Shown here one piece after another: positions 8,407 through 15,907 of a DNA stretch of 49,117 nt. The stretch lies in contig CAJATL010000315.1 in the NCBI GenBank assembly GCA_903944895.1, positions 1-49,117 on the forward strand, read 5' to 3'. Numbering within the stretch: the stretch's first letter is position 1; the number at the start of each line of letters is the position of its first letter. A program made the position numbers and the translations under genes. Below the pieces are notes generated by a model. It searched no databases, was not told the DNA's origin, and saw nothing but the letters and a program-made list of their open reading frames with translations. The stretch comes from an uncultured Bacteroidota bacterium (GTDB lineage Bacteria > Bacteroidota > Bacteroidia > Bacteroidales > 4484-276).

Positions 8407-9858
8407 ATGGGACAGAAAATAACAATAGAACCTGTAACCCGGGTTGAAGGCCACGGTAAGGTTACCATTCATTTAGACGAGAAAGCAAATGTTCGTCAGA
8501 CACGCCTGCACATTGTCGAATTTCGCGGTTTCGAGCGGTTTGTTCAAGGCAGACCTTATTGGGAAGCACCCGTGCTTGTCCAGCGTCTATGCGGAATTTG
8601 CCCGGTAAGCCACCATCTGGCAGCAGCCAAAGCCCTCGACGTGATTGTTGGAGCCGGAACCGGCGATGGCCTCACTCCTACCGGCGAAAAAATGCGCCGC
8701 CTCATGCATTATGGACAAATGTTCCAGTCGCATGCCCTCCATTTTTTCCACCTCGCTTCTCCTGATCTTCTCTTTGGTATCGACAGCGATCCTTTGATGA
8801 GAAACATCATCGGTGTTGCTTTGAAACATAAAGATCTGGCCGTTCAGGGTGTGATGATGCGTAAATTCGGACAGGAAATCATCAAGGTCACAGCAGGAAA
8901 GAAAATTCACGGAACCGGAGCTATCCCGGGTGGCATCAATAAAAATTTATCCGTCGAAGAGCGGGATACTTTCCTTAATGGAGCCGATCCGATGAATATC
9001 GATAAAATGGTTGACTGGGCGCAAGCCGCCGTTGATCTTTTTAAAGATTATCACAAAAACAATAAAGAACTCATCGATACCTTTGCGGCATTCCCATCAA
9101 GCCACATGAGCCTTGTACGAAAAGACGGTGCGATGGATCTTTATCATGGCGTTTTAAGGGCTGTTGATGCTGATGGCAAGAAAATCCTCGACGATATCGA
9201 TTATCAGGATTACCTTAATTATATCGAGGAAGACGTAAAATCATGGAGTTACATGAAATTCCCTTACCTGATTCATCTCGGCGCCGAAAACGGCTGGTAC
9301 CGTGTTGGACCATTGGCAAGGCTTAACACCTGCGATTTTATCCCAACACCGCTTGCGCAGAAAGAATTTGAAATCTTTAAAGCTTACACCAACGGCAAAC
9401 CTAACAATATGTCGATGCACATGCATTGGGCGCGGTTGATCGAGCTTTTGCATTCAGGCGAGATGATCAGAGATTTGCTCAACGATCCGGACCTTCAAAA
9501 AGATGACCTTGTAATAAAAGGAACAAAATGCAACGAAGGTGTCGGGTTAATTGAAGCACCGCGCGGGACCCTGTTCCACCATTATCGCATCAACGATCAG
9601 GACCAGATCACCATGGCCAACCTCATTGTTTCGACAACCCACAACAACGAACCGATGAATCGTGCGGTAAATAAAGTGGCTGTTGATATGATGACCGGAC
9701 ACAAAGAAATTACCGAAGGCATGATGAACGCAGTTGAAGTGGCCATCAGAGCTTACGATCCCTGCCTGAGCTGCGCAACACACGCCATCGGCCAGATGCC
9801 TCTGGAAATTTCATTGTACGATGCCAACGAAAATCTCATCGAACAGAAAAGATCATAG
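8407..9858 (+). CDS. hoxH: [NiFe]-hydrogenase large subunit HoxH
   Basis: 483-aa catalytic subunit that holds the Ni-Fe(CN)2CO site and splits or forms H2. The L1 motif RLCGICPVSHH supplies C62 and C65; the L2 motif DPCLSCATH supplies C453 and C456. The 24 residues after H459 are the C-terminal extension normally removed by the dedicated protease after nickel insertion; the protease gene follows directly. N-terminal RVEGHGKVTIHL is the usual family start. Together with hoxFUY this defines a group 3d, NAD(H)-coupled bidirectional enzyme. No hyp maturation genes lie in the window, so they must be elsewhere. Confidence 0.95.
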   Translation: MGQKITIEPVTRVEGHGKVTIHLDEKANVRQTRLHIVEFRGFERFVQGRPYWEAPVLVQRLCGICPVSHHLAAAKALDVIVGAGTGDGLTPTGEKMRRLMHYGQMFQSHALHFFHLASPDLLFGIDSDPLMRNIIGVALKHKDLAVQGVMMRKFGQEIIKVTAGKKIHGTGAIPGGINKNLSVEERDTFLNGADPMNIDKMVDWAQAAVDLFKDYHKNNKELIDTFAAFPSSHMSLVRKDGAMDLYHGVLRAVDADGKKILDDIDYQDYLNYIEEDVKSWSYMKFPYLIHLGAENGWYRVGPLARLNTCDFIPTPLAQKEFEIFKAYTNGKPNNMSMHMHWARLIELLHSGEMIRDLLNDPDLQKDDLVIKGTKCNEGVGLIEAPRGTLFHHYRINDQDQITMANLIVSTTHNNEPMNRAVNKVAVDMMTGHKEITEGMMNAVEVAIRAYDPCLSCATHAIGQMPLEISLYDANENLIEQKRS

Positions 9859-10353
9859 TTGATTAAAAATCCGAAAATATTAATTTATGGATATGGAAAC
9901 CCGGGCCGTCAGGATGACGGTCTGGGTAACCTTTTTGTGGAGCTTACCGAAAAATGGGCAAAAGATGAAGGGCTTACAAATCTTAGTTTCGACTCAAATT
10001 ATCAGCTCAATATCGAAGATTCGGCAAATATTGCTGCCTGTGATATGGTGATATTTGTTGACGCATCCCTCGAAACGATTGAAGATTTCGTACTTACCGA
10101 AATCACTCCTTCACCAAAAGTTGAATTTTCGATGCATGCTGTTTCTGCCGCCTTCGTGGTAAAACTCTGCAATGATATTTACGAAAAAACACCTAAATCG
10201 TTTTTACTGCACCTTAAAGGCTACGAGTGGGATTTCAAATCAGGAATAACACCAAAAGCCCTTGAAAACCTGAATAAGGCTTTCGAGTTTATGAAACCTT
10301 TGATAAAATCTCCGGAGAAAATCGAAACCGCCGTAACAGAGAACAAAATCTAA
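9859..10353 (+). CDS. hoxW: Hydrogenase maturation protease HoxW
   Basis: 164-aa endopeptidase of the HybD/HycI family expected to cut the HoxH C-terminal tail. The nickel-sensing start GYGNPGRQDDG (Asp in place of the family's Glu/Asp) and the central DMVIFVDAS strand with its Asp are present, and MHAVS supplies the conserved His. The only suitable start is a TTG directly after the hoxH stop codon (zero spacing), so translation is probably coupled to hoxH. No ATG occurs before the conserved core. Confidence 0.88.
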   Translation: MIKNPKILIYGYGNPGRQDDGLGNLFVELTEKWAKDEGLTNLSFDSNYQLNIEDSANIAACDMVIFVDASLETIEDFVLTEITPSPKVEFSMHAVSAAFVVKLCNDIYEKTPKSFLLHLKGYEWDFKSGITPKALENLNKAFEFMKPLIKSPEKIETAVTENKI

Positions 10354-10382
10354 ATTTATAAAATCAAATAAAATCAATAAAC

Positions 10383-11363
10383 ATGATGAATACAACAACC
10401 CAATACTTAGGCTTAACACTTAAAAACCCCATCATCGTCGGGAGTTCAAGGATTACCGGAGATTATGAAAAAATCATGGAATGTATCGAATGCGGTGCAG
10501 GTGCAGTGGTTTTAAAGTCGCTTTTTGAAGAGCAGATTATTTCGGATATTGAAGAAAAACTTGCTGACAACCACATGTATTTCTGGTATCCCGAAGCCAT
10601 GGAAACGGTTAAATCGATTTCAAAAGATCATGGCAAAAATGAGTATATCAGGCTTCTGACTAAAGTAAAAGCAAATTCACCGGTTCCGGTAATTGCCAGC
10701 ATCAACTGCATGACCACCCACGAATGGCCTGTTTTTGCCAGCGAACTCGAAAAAGCCGGTGCCGATGCCATCGAATTAAATATTTCGGTTTTCCCTTTTG
10801 ATGAAACCATCACCAGCCTGGACATCGAAGATACCTACATCAATGTTATCAATGAGGTTAAGAAACATGTAACTATTCCGGTGTGTGCAAAAATCGGTTC
10901 ATTTTTCACCAACGTCAACGGCATCGTTTCACGGCTTGATGCTGCCGGAGTTGATGGAATCGTGCTTTTTAACCGCTTTTTTATGCCCGACATCAACATC
11001 AATGATGGGACAATTATTTACAACAATTATCTGAGCGATCCTTCCGAAATGACCCAATCACTGCGCTGGATCGGGCTTTTATCTCCAAAGGTAAAATGCG
11101 ACCTGATTGCTTCGACAGGTATTCATGATTTTGATGCTGTTGTAAAACAGATTATGGCTGGCGCTGCTGCCGTGCAGATTAGTTCGGTGCTTTACAAAAA
11201 AGGAATTCCGTACCTCAAAACCATGCTTTCCGAAATGGAAGAATGGATGAAGAAAAATCACAAACCGTCACTCGATACTTTCAGAGGAAAAATCCTTGCA
11301 GGAAAAGCCCAAAATGCAGCTTTTGAACGCGTTCAGTTTATGAAGAGGACAACGGGGATTTAA
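10383..11363 (+). CDS. Dihydroorotate-dehydrogenase-like flavoprotein, active-site cysteine missing
   Basis: 326-aa TIM-barrel protein of the class 1 DHOD/PreA superfamily: LGLTLKNPIIVGSS at the start, PVIASINCM, AGADAIELNIS, IPVCAKIGSF, GVDGIVLFNRF and the GAAAVQISSVLY phosphate loop. In true class 1 enzymes the loop after strand 4 reads N-x-S-C-P-N with the catalytic base; here it reads NISVFPFDE (Val136), so ordinary dihydroorotate oxidation is unlikely. It follows hoxW by 29 bp on the same strand and is probably the last gene of the operon. A role in hydrogenase-linked redox chemistry is inference from position only. The substrate is unknown; annotation as pyrD would be misleading. Confidence 0.8.
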   Translation: MMNTTTQYLGLTLKNPIIVGSSRITGDYEKIMECIECGAGAVVLKSLFEEQIISDIEEKLADNHMYFWYPEAMETVKSISKDHGKNEYIRLLTKVKANSPVPVIASINCMTTHEWPVFASELEKAGADAIELNISVFPFDETITSLDIEDTYINVINEVKKHVTIPVCAKIGSFFTNVNGIVSRLDAAGVDGIVLFNRFFMPDININDGTIIYNNYLSDPSEMTQSLRWIGLLSPKVKCDLIASTGIHDFDAVVKQIMAGAAAVQISSVLYKKGIPYLKTMLSEMEEWMKKNHKPSLDTFRGKILAGKAQNAAFERVQFMKRTTGI

Positions 11364-11450
11364 ACAAACTAATCCTGTCTGGCAGTCAGGCATCATTAAT
11401 TAAACTATTGTCAGACAGTATTTAAAAAGTTTTTGGTTTTACGCTAGGTT

Positions 11451-11503
11451 GAACGGCCCGTCAGACTTCGATTTGAACTCAGTCGAACGCTGGCGGGCCG
11501 TTC
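11451..11503. repeat. Long imperfect hairpin, REP-like
   Basis: GAACGGCCCGTCAG (11451-11464) pairs with CTGGCGGGCCGTTC (11490-11503) with one mismatch, and the interior holds a second short pairing CTTCGA/TCGAA. Its GC-rich stem stands out from the AT-rich flanks. Inner sequences of the form TTCGA...CTCAGTCGAAC resemble extragenic repeats I associate with many Bacteroidota genomes. Confidence 0.6.
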
Positions 11504-11582
11504 CAAATTTTGGTTCCCACACAAAACAGGGAATTTGATGAAATTAATTTACCTTTTTCAATTTTTGCTGAATGACAAATTC

Positions 11583-11604
11583 AATCCCGATAGCTATCGG
11601 GATT
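11583..11604. repeat. Perfect palindrome around CCCGATAGCTATCGGG
   Basis: AATCCCGATAG followed directly by its reverse complement gives a 22-base perfect palindrome. A near copy, CCCGATAGCTATTGGG, occurs at 22972-22987 in another intergenic region, which suggests a dispersed repeat. Confidence 0.75.
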
Positions 11605-11651
11605 CAAAGTGGCTTTGCAAATGTCGGTCAGCTGTGAACTGACATCATACT

Positions 11652-12221
11652 TTAAAGTAAAGGAGTCGCTTCATCTTTGAGTTTATTCCATAGTTCATTT
11701 ACCTGTAGTTGATTGACCCAATTTTGCAAATAGATCAGGTCAAGTATTTCATACTGAACTTCATAAACACGTAATGCATCCGTAAATTGTTTTTCGCTTC
11801 CGCCTGAAAGTTTTGCCCATCGTAACTTCGCCAAAATGGTATCTTCTGGTTTTGAAATTTTCATTTTAAACCCAAATACGTTTTCTTCATACTTTCGTTC
11901 AAACCTTGATTTGTCGAATGGCTCATCAGTCAAAATCCAAAAATCTGTTTTATCTCCTTCAATAGTGTCAATTAGATTAAACATGCTTTTGTGATCAATA
12001 GCTTCTTTGATGCTGGTAGCATCCAGATAATATTGTGGAGGTGGAAATGCTTTTATCATAGCTGGAATGGACGATTCTTTGATACTTACAACAATATCCA
12101 CATCGTGTGTTGAACGTGGCTCACCTTGTAAACTCGAAACGATTGAGCCGGTTACCATATAATCAATATGGTTGTCGTTTAAAACACTTAAAAGATGACT
12201 TAATAATTTCGGTTGTAGCAT
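11652..12221 (-). CDS. Nucleotidyltransferase-fold protein of a two-gene cassette
   Basis: 189-aa cytoplasmic protein with the polymerase-beta/MNT-type active site: G25-S26 followed by D40-V-D42 (TGSIVSS...HDVDIVV), plus a C-terminal helical part containing KPEDTILAKLRW, as in the AbiEii/DUF6036-like group. The reaction is unknown; relatives transfer nucleotides to protein or tRNA targets in toxin-antitoxin systems. Its start overlaps the end of a small upstream gene by 22 bp, implying translational coupling. I recall similar pairs in many bacterial genomes as a putative toxin-antitoxin or mobile housekeeping module; which partner would be toxic cannot be told from sequence. Confidence 0.7.
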   Translation of the reverse strand: MLQPKLLSHLLSVLNDNHIDYMVTGSIVSSLQGEPRSTHDVDIVVSIKESSIPAMIKAFPPPQYYLDATSIKEAIDHKSMFNLIDTIEGDKTDFWILTDEPFDKSRFERKYEENVFGFKMKISKPEDTILAKLRWAKLSGGSEKQFTDALRVYEVQYEILDLIYLQNWVNQLQVNELWNKLKDEATPLL

Positions 12222-12415
12222 CTGGCAATTCTTTCTAAATACAATTTCTTGATTTCGGTAATACTTTTGAATGGGAACCTTTTTTGCAATCCAATAAAAA
12301 ACAATTGCTTTGTCATTGCTGAAAGTTCAAATGCTTTTGCCAAATGCTGCTCAGGAGTCATTTGTCGTAGTGTTTGCAAATACAAACTGTGGTTGGGATG
12401 TGGTTTTATTTCCAT
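12200..12415 (-). CDS. Small partner protein of the nucleotidyltransferase cassette
   Basis: 71 aa, cytoplasmic, mostly helical: TPEQHLAKAFELSAMTKQLF, then LQKRFP and a C-terminal LYLERIARCYNRNY. Proteins of this kind, ending in a conserved R-C-x-N-R-N-Y, are often found directly before a nucleotidyltransferase gene, as here with a 22-bp overlap. It is probably the regulatory or antitoxin-like partner, by inference from arrangement only. Confidence 0.65.
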   Translation of the reverse strand: MEIKPHPNHSLYLQTLRQMTPEQHLAKAFELSAMTKQLFFIGLQKRFPFKSITEIKKLYLERIARCYNRNY

Positions 12416-12615
12416 ACTTATTTTTATTGCAAAGATATTCCAGTTAAGTGGTTAATTTGTTTTTGTCAAAATCTTTTCTCTTGCCATCAAATAAACTTTC
12501 TGATTTTATGTTTCGATAGCCTTTTCATGATGATGCTACCCGTTTTTTGGCTCAATTATTGCAAAATATTTGATATTATTCATTTAGTATTTTCGATAAA
12601 AAAATTCAAAATATT

Positions 12616-13839
12616 ATGAAAATCAATTCATTGTTTTTACCAGCAGTCTTCCTTTTTTTACTTTTCAGTTGTGAAAAAGAAACCAATCCTGCCAAACATG
12701 AACCCAAAACCATTCAGTTAACCGAAAAATCGCAGCAAGTCATCCAACAAAGCAACAAGTTTGGAATTGATGTTTTTAAGGCTACCTCGCAAGCCGAAAC
12801 AGGCAACCTGATGTTGTCTCCATTGAGTGCAAGTACCGCCCTTACGATGCTGCTCAACGGCTGCGATGGTGAAACTTACAGCCAGGTTCATCAAATGCTT
12901 GGCTACGAAGGAATGACCATTGACGAAATTAATGATTCCTACCAAAACCTCGTAAAACAGCTTCTTGAAGTTGATAATGATGTTCAGCTCGCGCTGGCCA
13001 ACGCAGTTTGGTACCGGCAGGATTTTATCGTAAAACCTCCGTTCCTCAACACCATGGATTCGTCCTTTGCTGCACATGTCGAAAAGCTTGATTTTTCGCT
13101 GCCATCAGCTTTAACAAAAATCAATGGTTGGGCAAGCGAAAATACCAACGGGAAAATTCCAAAAGTGATGGACGAAATTTCTTCCGATGCGGTGATGTTC
13201 CTCATGAATGCGCTTTATTTTAAAGGTACCTGGACGCAGCAATTCGACAAAGATCAAACAAGCATTAGACCTTTTTATCCGGATAACAGCAGCCAGATGA
13301 GCGTTTCGACCATGTATGGTAAAATTCCTTCAAAAGCATATTCCACCAGCGATTATAAGGCCATCGAACTTACCTATGGCCGGACTAACTTTTCGATGGT
13401 TATTATAGTTCCGGTAAACAACCTGGCCGGTTTTCTCGATACTTTCGATAATGATGACTGGCAAAACCTGACCGCTGCTTTTGATGAAAATCCTGATACT
13501 TATGAAAATGAAGTCTATCTCCCAAAGTTTAAATTTTCGTACGAAAAAGTACTCAACGATCAGCTCAAAAGCCTAGGGATGGTTGATGCCTTCGACTCTG
13601 GTTTGGCTGATTTGTCGGGCATTTCGGACAATGATATTTTTGTAAGCTTTGTAAAGCAAAACACCTTTGTTGACGTAAACGAAGAAGGTACCGAAGCTGC
13701 CGCTGTAACTACCATCGGAATTGTCGAAACGAGCATGCCGCTGCCCTTTGAGGTGAATAAGTCCTTCGTTTTTGCCATCCGCGAACGGACCACCAACACT
13801 TTGTTATTTTTAGGAAAAGTGGTTAATCCTGAATATTAA
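12616..13839 (+). CDS. Serpin (serine protease inhibitor) lipoprotein
   Basis: 407-aa serpin with a lipoprotein signal peptide (LFLLFSC, Cys19 as lipidation site), so anchored to a membrane facing the periplasm or cell surface. Serpin signatures are complete: NLMLSPLSASTALTMLLNG, VWYRQDF, TNGKIPKV, LMNALYFKGTW, the hinge EEGTEAAAVTT and the C-terminal FVFAIRERTTNTLLFLGKV. The small-residue hinge (GTEAAA) implies an inhibitory serpin that inserts its loop. By alignment with alpha-1-antitrypsin in memory, P1-P1' falls at about Thr-Ser (VETSMP), which does not point to a trypsin-like target. It could protect cells against proteases in host or community settings, or against their own secreted peptidases. 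Confidence 0.9.
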   Translation: MKINSLFLPAVFLFLLFSCEKETNPAKHEPKTIQLTEKSQQVIQQSNKFGIDVFKATSQAETGNLMLSPLSASTALTMLLNGCDGETYSQVHQMLGYEGMTIDEINDSYQNLVKQLLEVDNDVQLALANAVWYRQDFIVKPPFLNTMDSSFAAHVEKLDFSLPSALTKINGWASENTNGKIPKVMDEISSDAVMFLMNALYFKGTWTQQFDKDQTSIRPFYPDNSSQMSVSTMYGKIPSKAYSTSDYKAIELTYGRTNFSMVIIVPVNNLAGFLDTFDNDDWQNLTAAFDENPDTYENEVYLPKFKFSYEKVLNDQLKSLGMVDAFDSGLADLSGISDNDIFVSFVKQNTFVDVNEEGTEAAAVTTIGIVETSMPLPFEVNKSFVFAIRERTTNTLLFLGKVVNPEY

Positions 13840-13897
13840 AACAGTGCAGGCATTATCTGATTTATTAGATATCAATTAATTATGACTTTTAACGGGT

Positions 13898-14233
13898 ATG
13901 AAAAACTTCAACTTTTTGATAATTGGTTTGTTTGTTCTAATCATTTCTTGTTCAAAAAATAGCCAGGATGATCTATCGGCTTACGCCGGTGCGACCGTTC
14001 TCGGAAAAGGGACAGACTGCGGAAATTCATTTTTGATAAAATTCGATGATGATGTGACGGGATTACCAGAGAATTTTGACCACATATTTTATGAGATCAA
14101 TCTGCCTGATGAATACAAAATTGAAGGAAAGAAAATAAAGGTCCTGTTCAGAGAACCTGAACCAAATGAAATGATGGCTTGCACGACCATGGGAATAAGT
14201 TATCCAGAGATATTTATAATAAAAGTGCGATGA
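13898..14233 (+). CDS. Small lipoprotein, hypothetical
   Basis: 111 aa. Residues 1-18 form a lipoprotein signal ending in the lipobox IISC, with Cys18 to be lipidated. The mature part of about 93 residues contains GKGTDCGNSFLIKFDDD and several acidic stretches; it resembles small Bacteroidota lipoproteins with no known function. First of three short co-directional genes (gaps of 7 and 1 bp), probably one transcript. Confidence 0.65.
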   Translation: MKNFNFLIIGLFVLIISCSKNSQDDLSAYAGATVLGKGTDCGNSFLIKFDDDVTGLPENFDHIFYEINLPDEYKIEGKKIKVLFREPEPNEMMACTTMGISYPEIFIIKVR

Positions 14234-14240
14234 TAAAACG

Positions 14241-14666
14241 ATGAAAGTATTGAGAAAGCTGACTTTTGGGTGTTTGATGATAGTTCTTGCCGGTCAGGCA
14301 TCGTGTCAAAAAAACGCTTTAAAAACAAGCCCTTTAAACGGTACCTGGATTGAAAGCTTAACAAAAAATGATACCATCGTTTTTGCTGCAGAATATGACG
14401 GGCAAAATCCGGTATTTGAACTTAAACGTGGTTTCAGAATAACCGAAGAAGGCTATAAACTCCCGGATTACTATTCAGGACCTTATTCGTACAAACTTTC
14501 AGGTGACAGCATTTCGTTGTATTGGTTCCTCTCCAGCGGCTCATTCCACTCATATTTTTTTGAAAAGATGACTGGTGAAAACAAATTTTTAATAGGAAAC
14601 TTCTTTAAAAACCCCGAAAATTCAGGGAATGAAAATGATACCCTGCTTTTTGAAAGGATACAATAA
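14241..14666 (+). CDS. Small lipoprotein, hypothetical
   Basis: 141 aa with a signal peptide and lipobox-like LAGQASC (Cys22). The mature part begins LNGTWIESLTKNDTIVF and carries strand-rich stretches such as GPYSYKLSGDSISLYW, reminiscent of lipocalin-like small secreted domains of this phylum, though I cannot assign a family. It lies 7 bp after the preceding lipoprotein gene and directly before another. Confidence 0.65.
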   Translation: MKVLRKLTFGCLMIVLAGQASCQKNALKTSPLNGTWIESLTKNDTIVFAAEYDGQNPVFELKRGFRITEEGYKLPDYYSGPYSYKLSGDSISLYWFLSSGSFHSYFFEKMTGENKFLIGNFFKNPENSGNENDTLLFERIQ

Positions 14667-14667
14667 A

Positions 14668-15006
14668 ATGAAAAGAATTTTAATTAATTCGATCTTTACG
14701 GTAATATCATTTTTAGGCTGTAAAAAGGACAATGCTGACCTGGAAATCCCTTTCTGTATCGAAACAAAAATCAACGAATTTAGCCTTGAAGCCTGCGATA
14801 ATGGTGCAAACGTGAAAGAATATCTTTTTCAAAATAAAACAGTTTATGTTTTTGATCCCGGAACCTGTGGTGCCGACATGACCTCCGAAGTTATTGATGC
14901 CGAATGCACCACACTAGGCTTTTTGGGTGGATTTTTAGGAAACATCGTTATTAATGGTGAAGTATTTGATAACGCGGTTTTTGTTAAAACCATCCGGGAA
15001 TTGTAA
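14668..15006 (+). CDS. Small lipoprotein, hypothetical
   Basis: 112 aa when started at the ATG at 14668, which immediately follows the previous stop codon and gives a proper lipoprotein signal (MKRILINSIFTVISFLGC, Cys18). A longer frame from 14629 would put 13 hydrophilic residues before it and overlap the previous gene, so I rejected it. The mature part has four cysteines (FCIET, EACDN, GTCGA, AECTT) that could form disulfides. Function unknown. Confidence 0.65.
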   Translation: MKRILINSIFTVISFLGCKKDNADLEIPFCIETKINEFSLEACDNGANVKEYLFQNKTVYVFDPGTCGADMTSEVIDAECTTLGFLGGFLGNIVINGEVFDNAVFVKTIREL

Positions 15007-15075
15007 AATTACCGTGAGAGATCACCACAAACACAAATCATTCTGAATTTCAAAATCCAATTAGCCTAAAACCGC

Positions 15076-15083
15076 TATTTTTG
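15076..15083 (+). promoter_or_regulatory. -7 box (TATTTTTG) almost touching the mqnA start codon
   Basis: TATTTTTG fits the Bacteroidota -7 consensus and ends only four bases before the ATG at 15088. The transcript would begin at or within a few bases of the start codon, implying a leaderless mRNA. No good -33 element was seen at normal spacing. Confidence 0.45.
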
Positions 15084-15087
15084 CGCC

Positions 15088-15861
15088 ATGATAAATCAAG
15101 AAAATACTGATAAGATAAGGGTTTCCGTTGTTTCTTACATCAATTCATTCCCGTTTATTTATGGAATTATGAATTCGGCTCTGATGGAGAAAATCGTTCT
15201 CACAGATGACATACCTGCTGTTTGCGCCCGGAAATTAATAAATAACCAGGCCGACCTGGGTTTAGTGCCGGTGGCCATTCTTCCGCTCCTGCCCCATTAC
15301 GAAATCATCGGAAATTATTGTATCGGTGCTGTGGGTCCGGTTAAAACGGTCCTTTTGCTTTCGCAGGATAATCCTCATCATCTGCACACCATTTATCTCG
15401 ACAGCGAATCCCGAACCTCGGTGCAGTTGATCAGAATTATCGTGAATGAGTTTTGGAAAAAAGAGGTTATCTGGAAGGATCTGGCTGATTATTCAGGGAA
15501 TTACGATGAGCTAGGCACAGGCTTCGTAATGATTGGTGATAAAACCTTTATTCATGCGCCAAAATTCAGATTTGTGACTGATTTGGCCGGGGAATGGCAG
15601 AATCAAACCTCCCTCCCATTTGTTTTTGCCTGTTGGGTTGCTAACAAAAAACTGCCTGATTCCTTTGTTTCGGAGTTCAACCAGGCTATCGAAACCGGCA
15701 TTTATAACCGGAAAGATTCCATCGTCCTCTCAAAAAATACCGCCATCTCAAACGAAGTGATGATCGACTATCTCGAAAACTCGATCAGTTATGATTTTGA
15801 TGATAAGAAACGAGAGGCTTTGGATTTGTTTCTTGGCTATTTAAAAGCCAAAAGGCTGTAA
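15088..15861 (+). CDS. mqnA: Chorismate dehydratase of the futalosine menaquinone pathway
   Basis: 257-aa MqnA/MqnD-family protein with a periplasmic-binding-protein-like fold but no signal peptide, so cytoplasmic. It dehydrates chorismate to 3-enolpyruvylbenzoate, the first step of the futalosine route to menaquinone. Family motifs: RVSVVSYINSFPFIYG at the start, the QADLGLVPVAILP strand, LDSESRTSVQLIRI and the GDKTFIHAP segment, with FVFACWVANKK near residue 193. Menaquinone would be the quinone for the membrane Hdr-like protein elsewhere in the window. It converges with yidC, separated by a hairpin. Confidence 0.9.
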   Translation: MINQENTDKIRVSVVSYINSFPFIYGIMNSALMEKIVLTDDIPAVCARKLINNQADLGLVPVAILPLLPHYEIIGNYCIGAVGPVKTVLLLSQDNPHHLHTIYLDSESRTSVQLIRIIVNEFWKKEVIWKDLADYSGNYDELGTGFVMIGDKTFIHAPKFRFVTDLAGEWQNQTSLPFVFACWVANKKLPDSFVSEFNQAIETGIYNRKDSIVLSKNTAISNEVMIDYLENSISYDFDDKKREALDLFLGYLKAKRL

Positions 15862-15884
15862 TAACATTATTTACCACAGCCTTT
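15851..15884. terminator. Hairpin between convergent mqnA and yidC
   Basis: AAAGGCTGT (15851-15859) pairs perfectly with ACAGCCTTT (15876-15884) across a 16-base loop. The minus-strand side is followed by TTTT, so it may end yidC transcription. It overlaps the last codons of mqnA. Confidence 0.5.
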
Positions 15885-15907
15885 CGTACAAAAAAAACAA
15901 ATACTTC

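Larger units (their letters stand above)
11364..11651. other. Repeat-rich spacer after the hox operon
   Basis: 288 bp without a gene. It contains three structured blocks: an imperfect inverted repeat CTGTCTGGCA/TGTCAGACAG (about 11374-11418, possibly ending the hox transcript), a long hairpin at 11451-11503, and the palindrome at 11583-11604. The ends of convergent transcripts meet here. Confidence 0.6.

Noticed and set aside
10383-11363. Annotation as pyrD (dihydroorotate dehydrogenase)
   Set aside because: The catalytic-loop cysteine is replaced (NISVFPF) and the gene sits in a hydrogenase operon, so pyrimidine synthesis is not supported.
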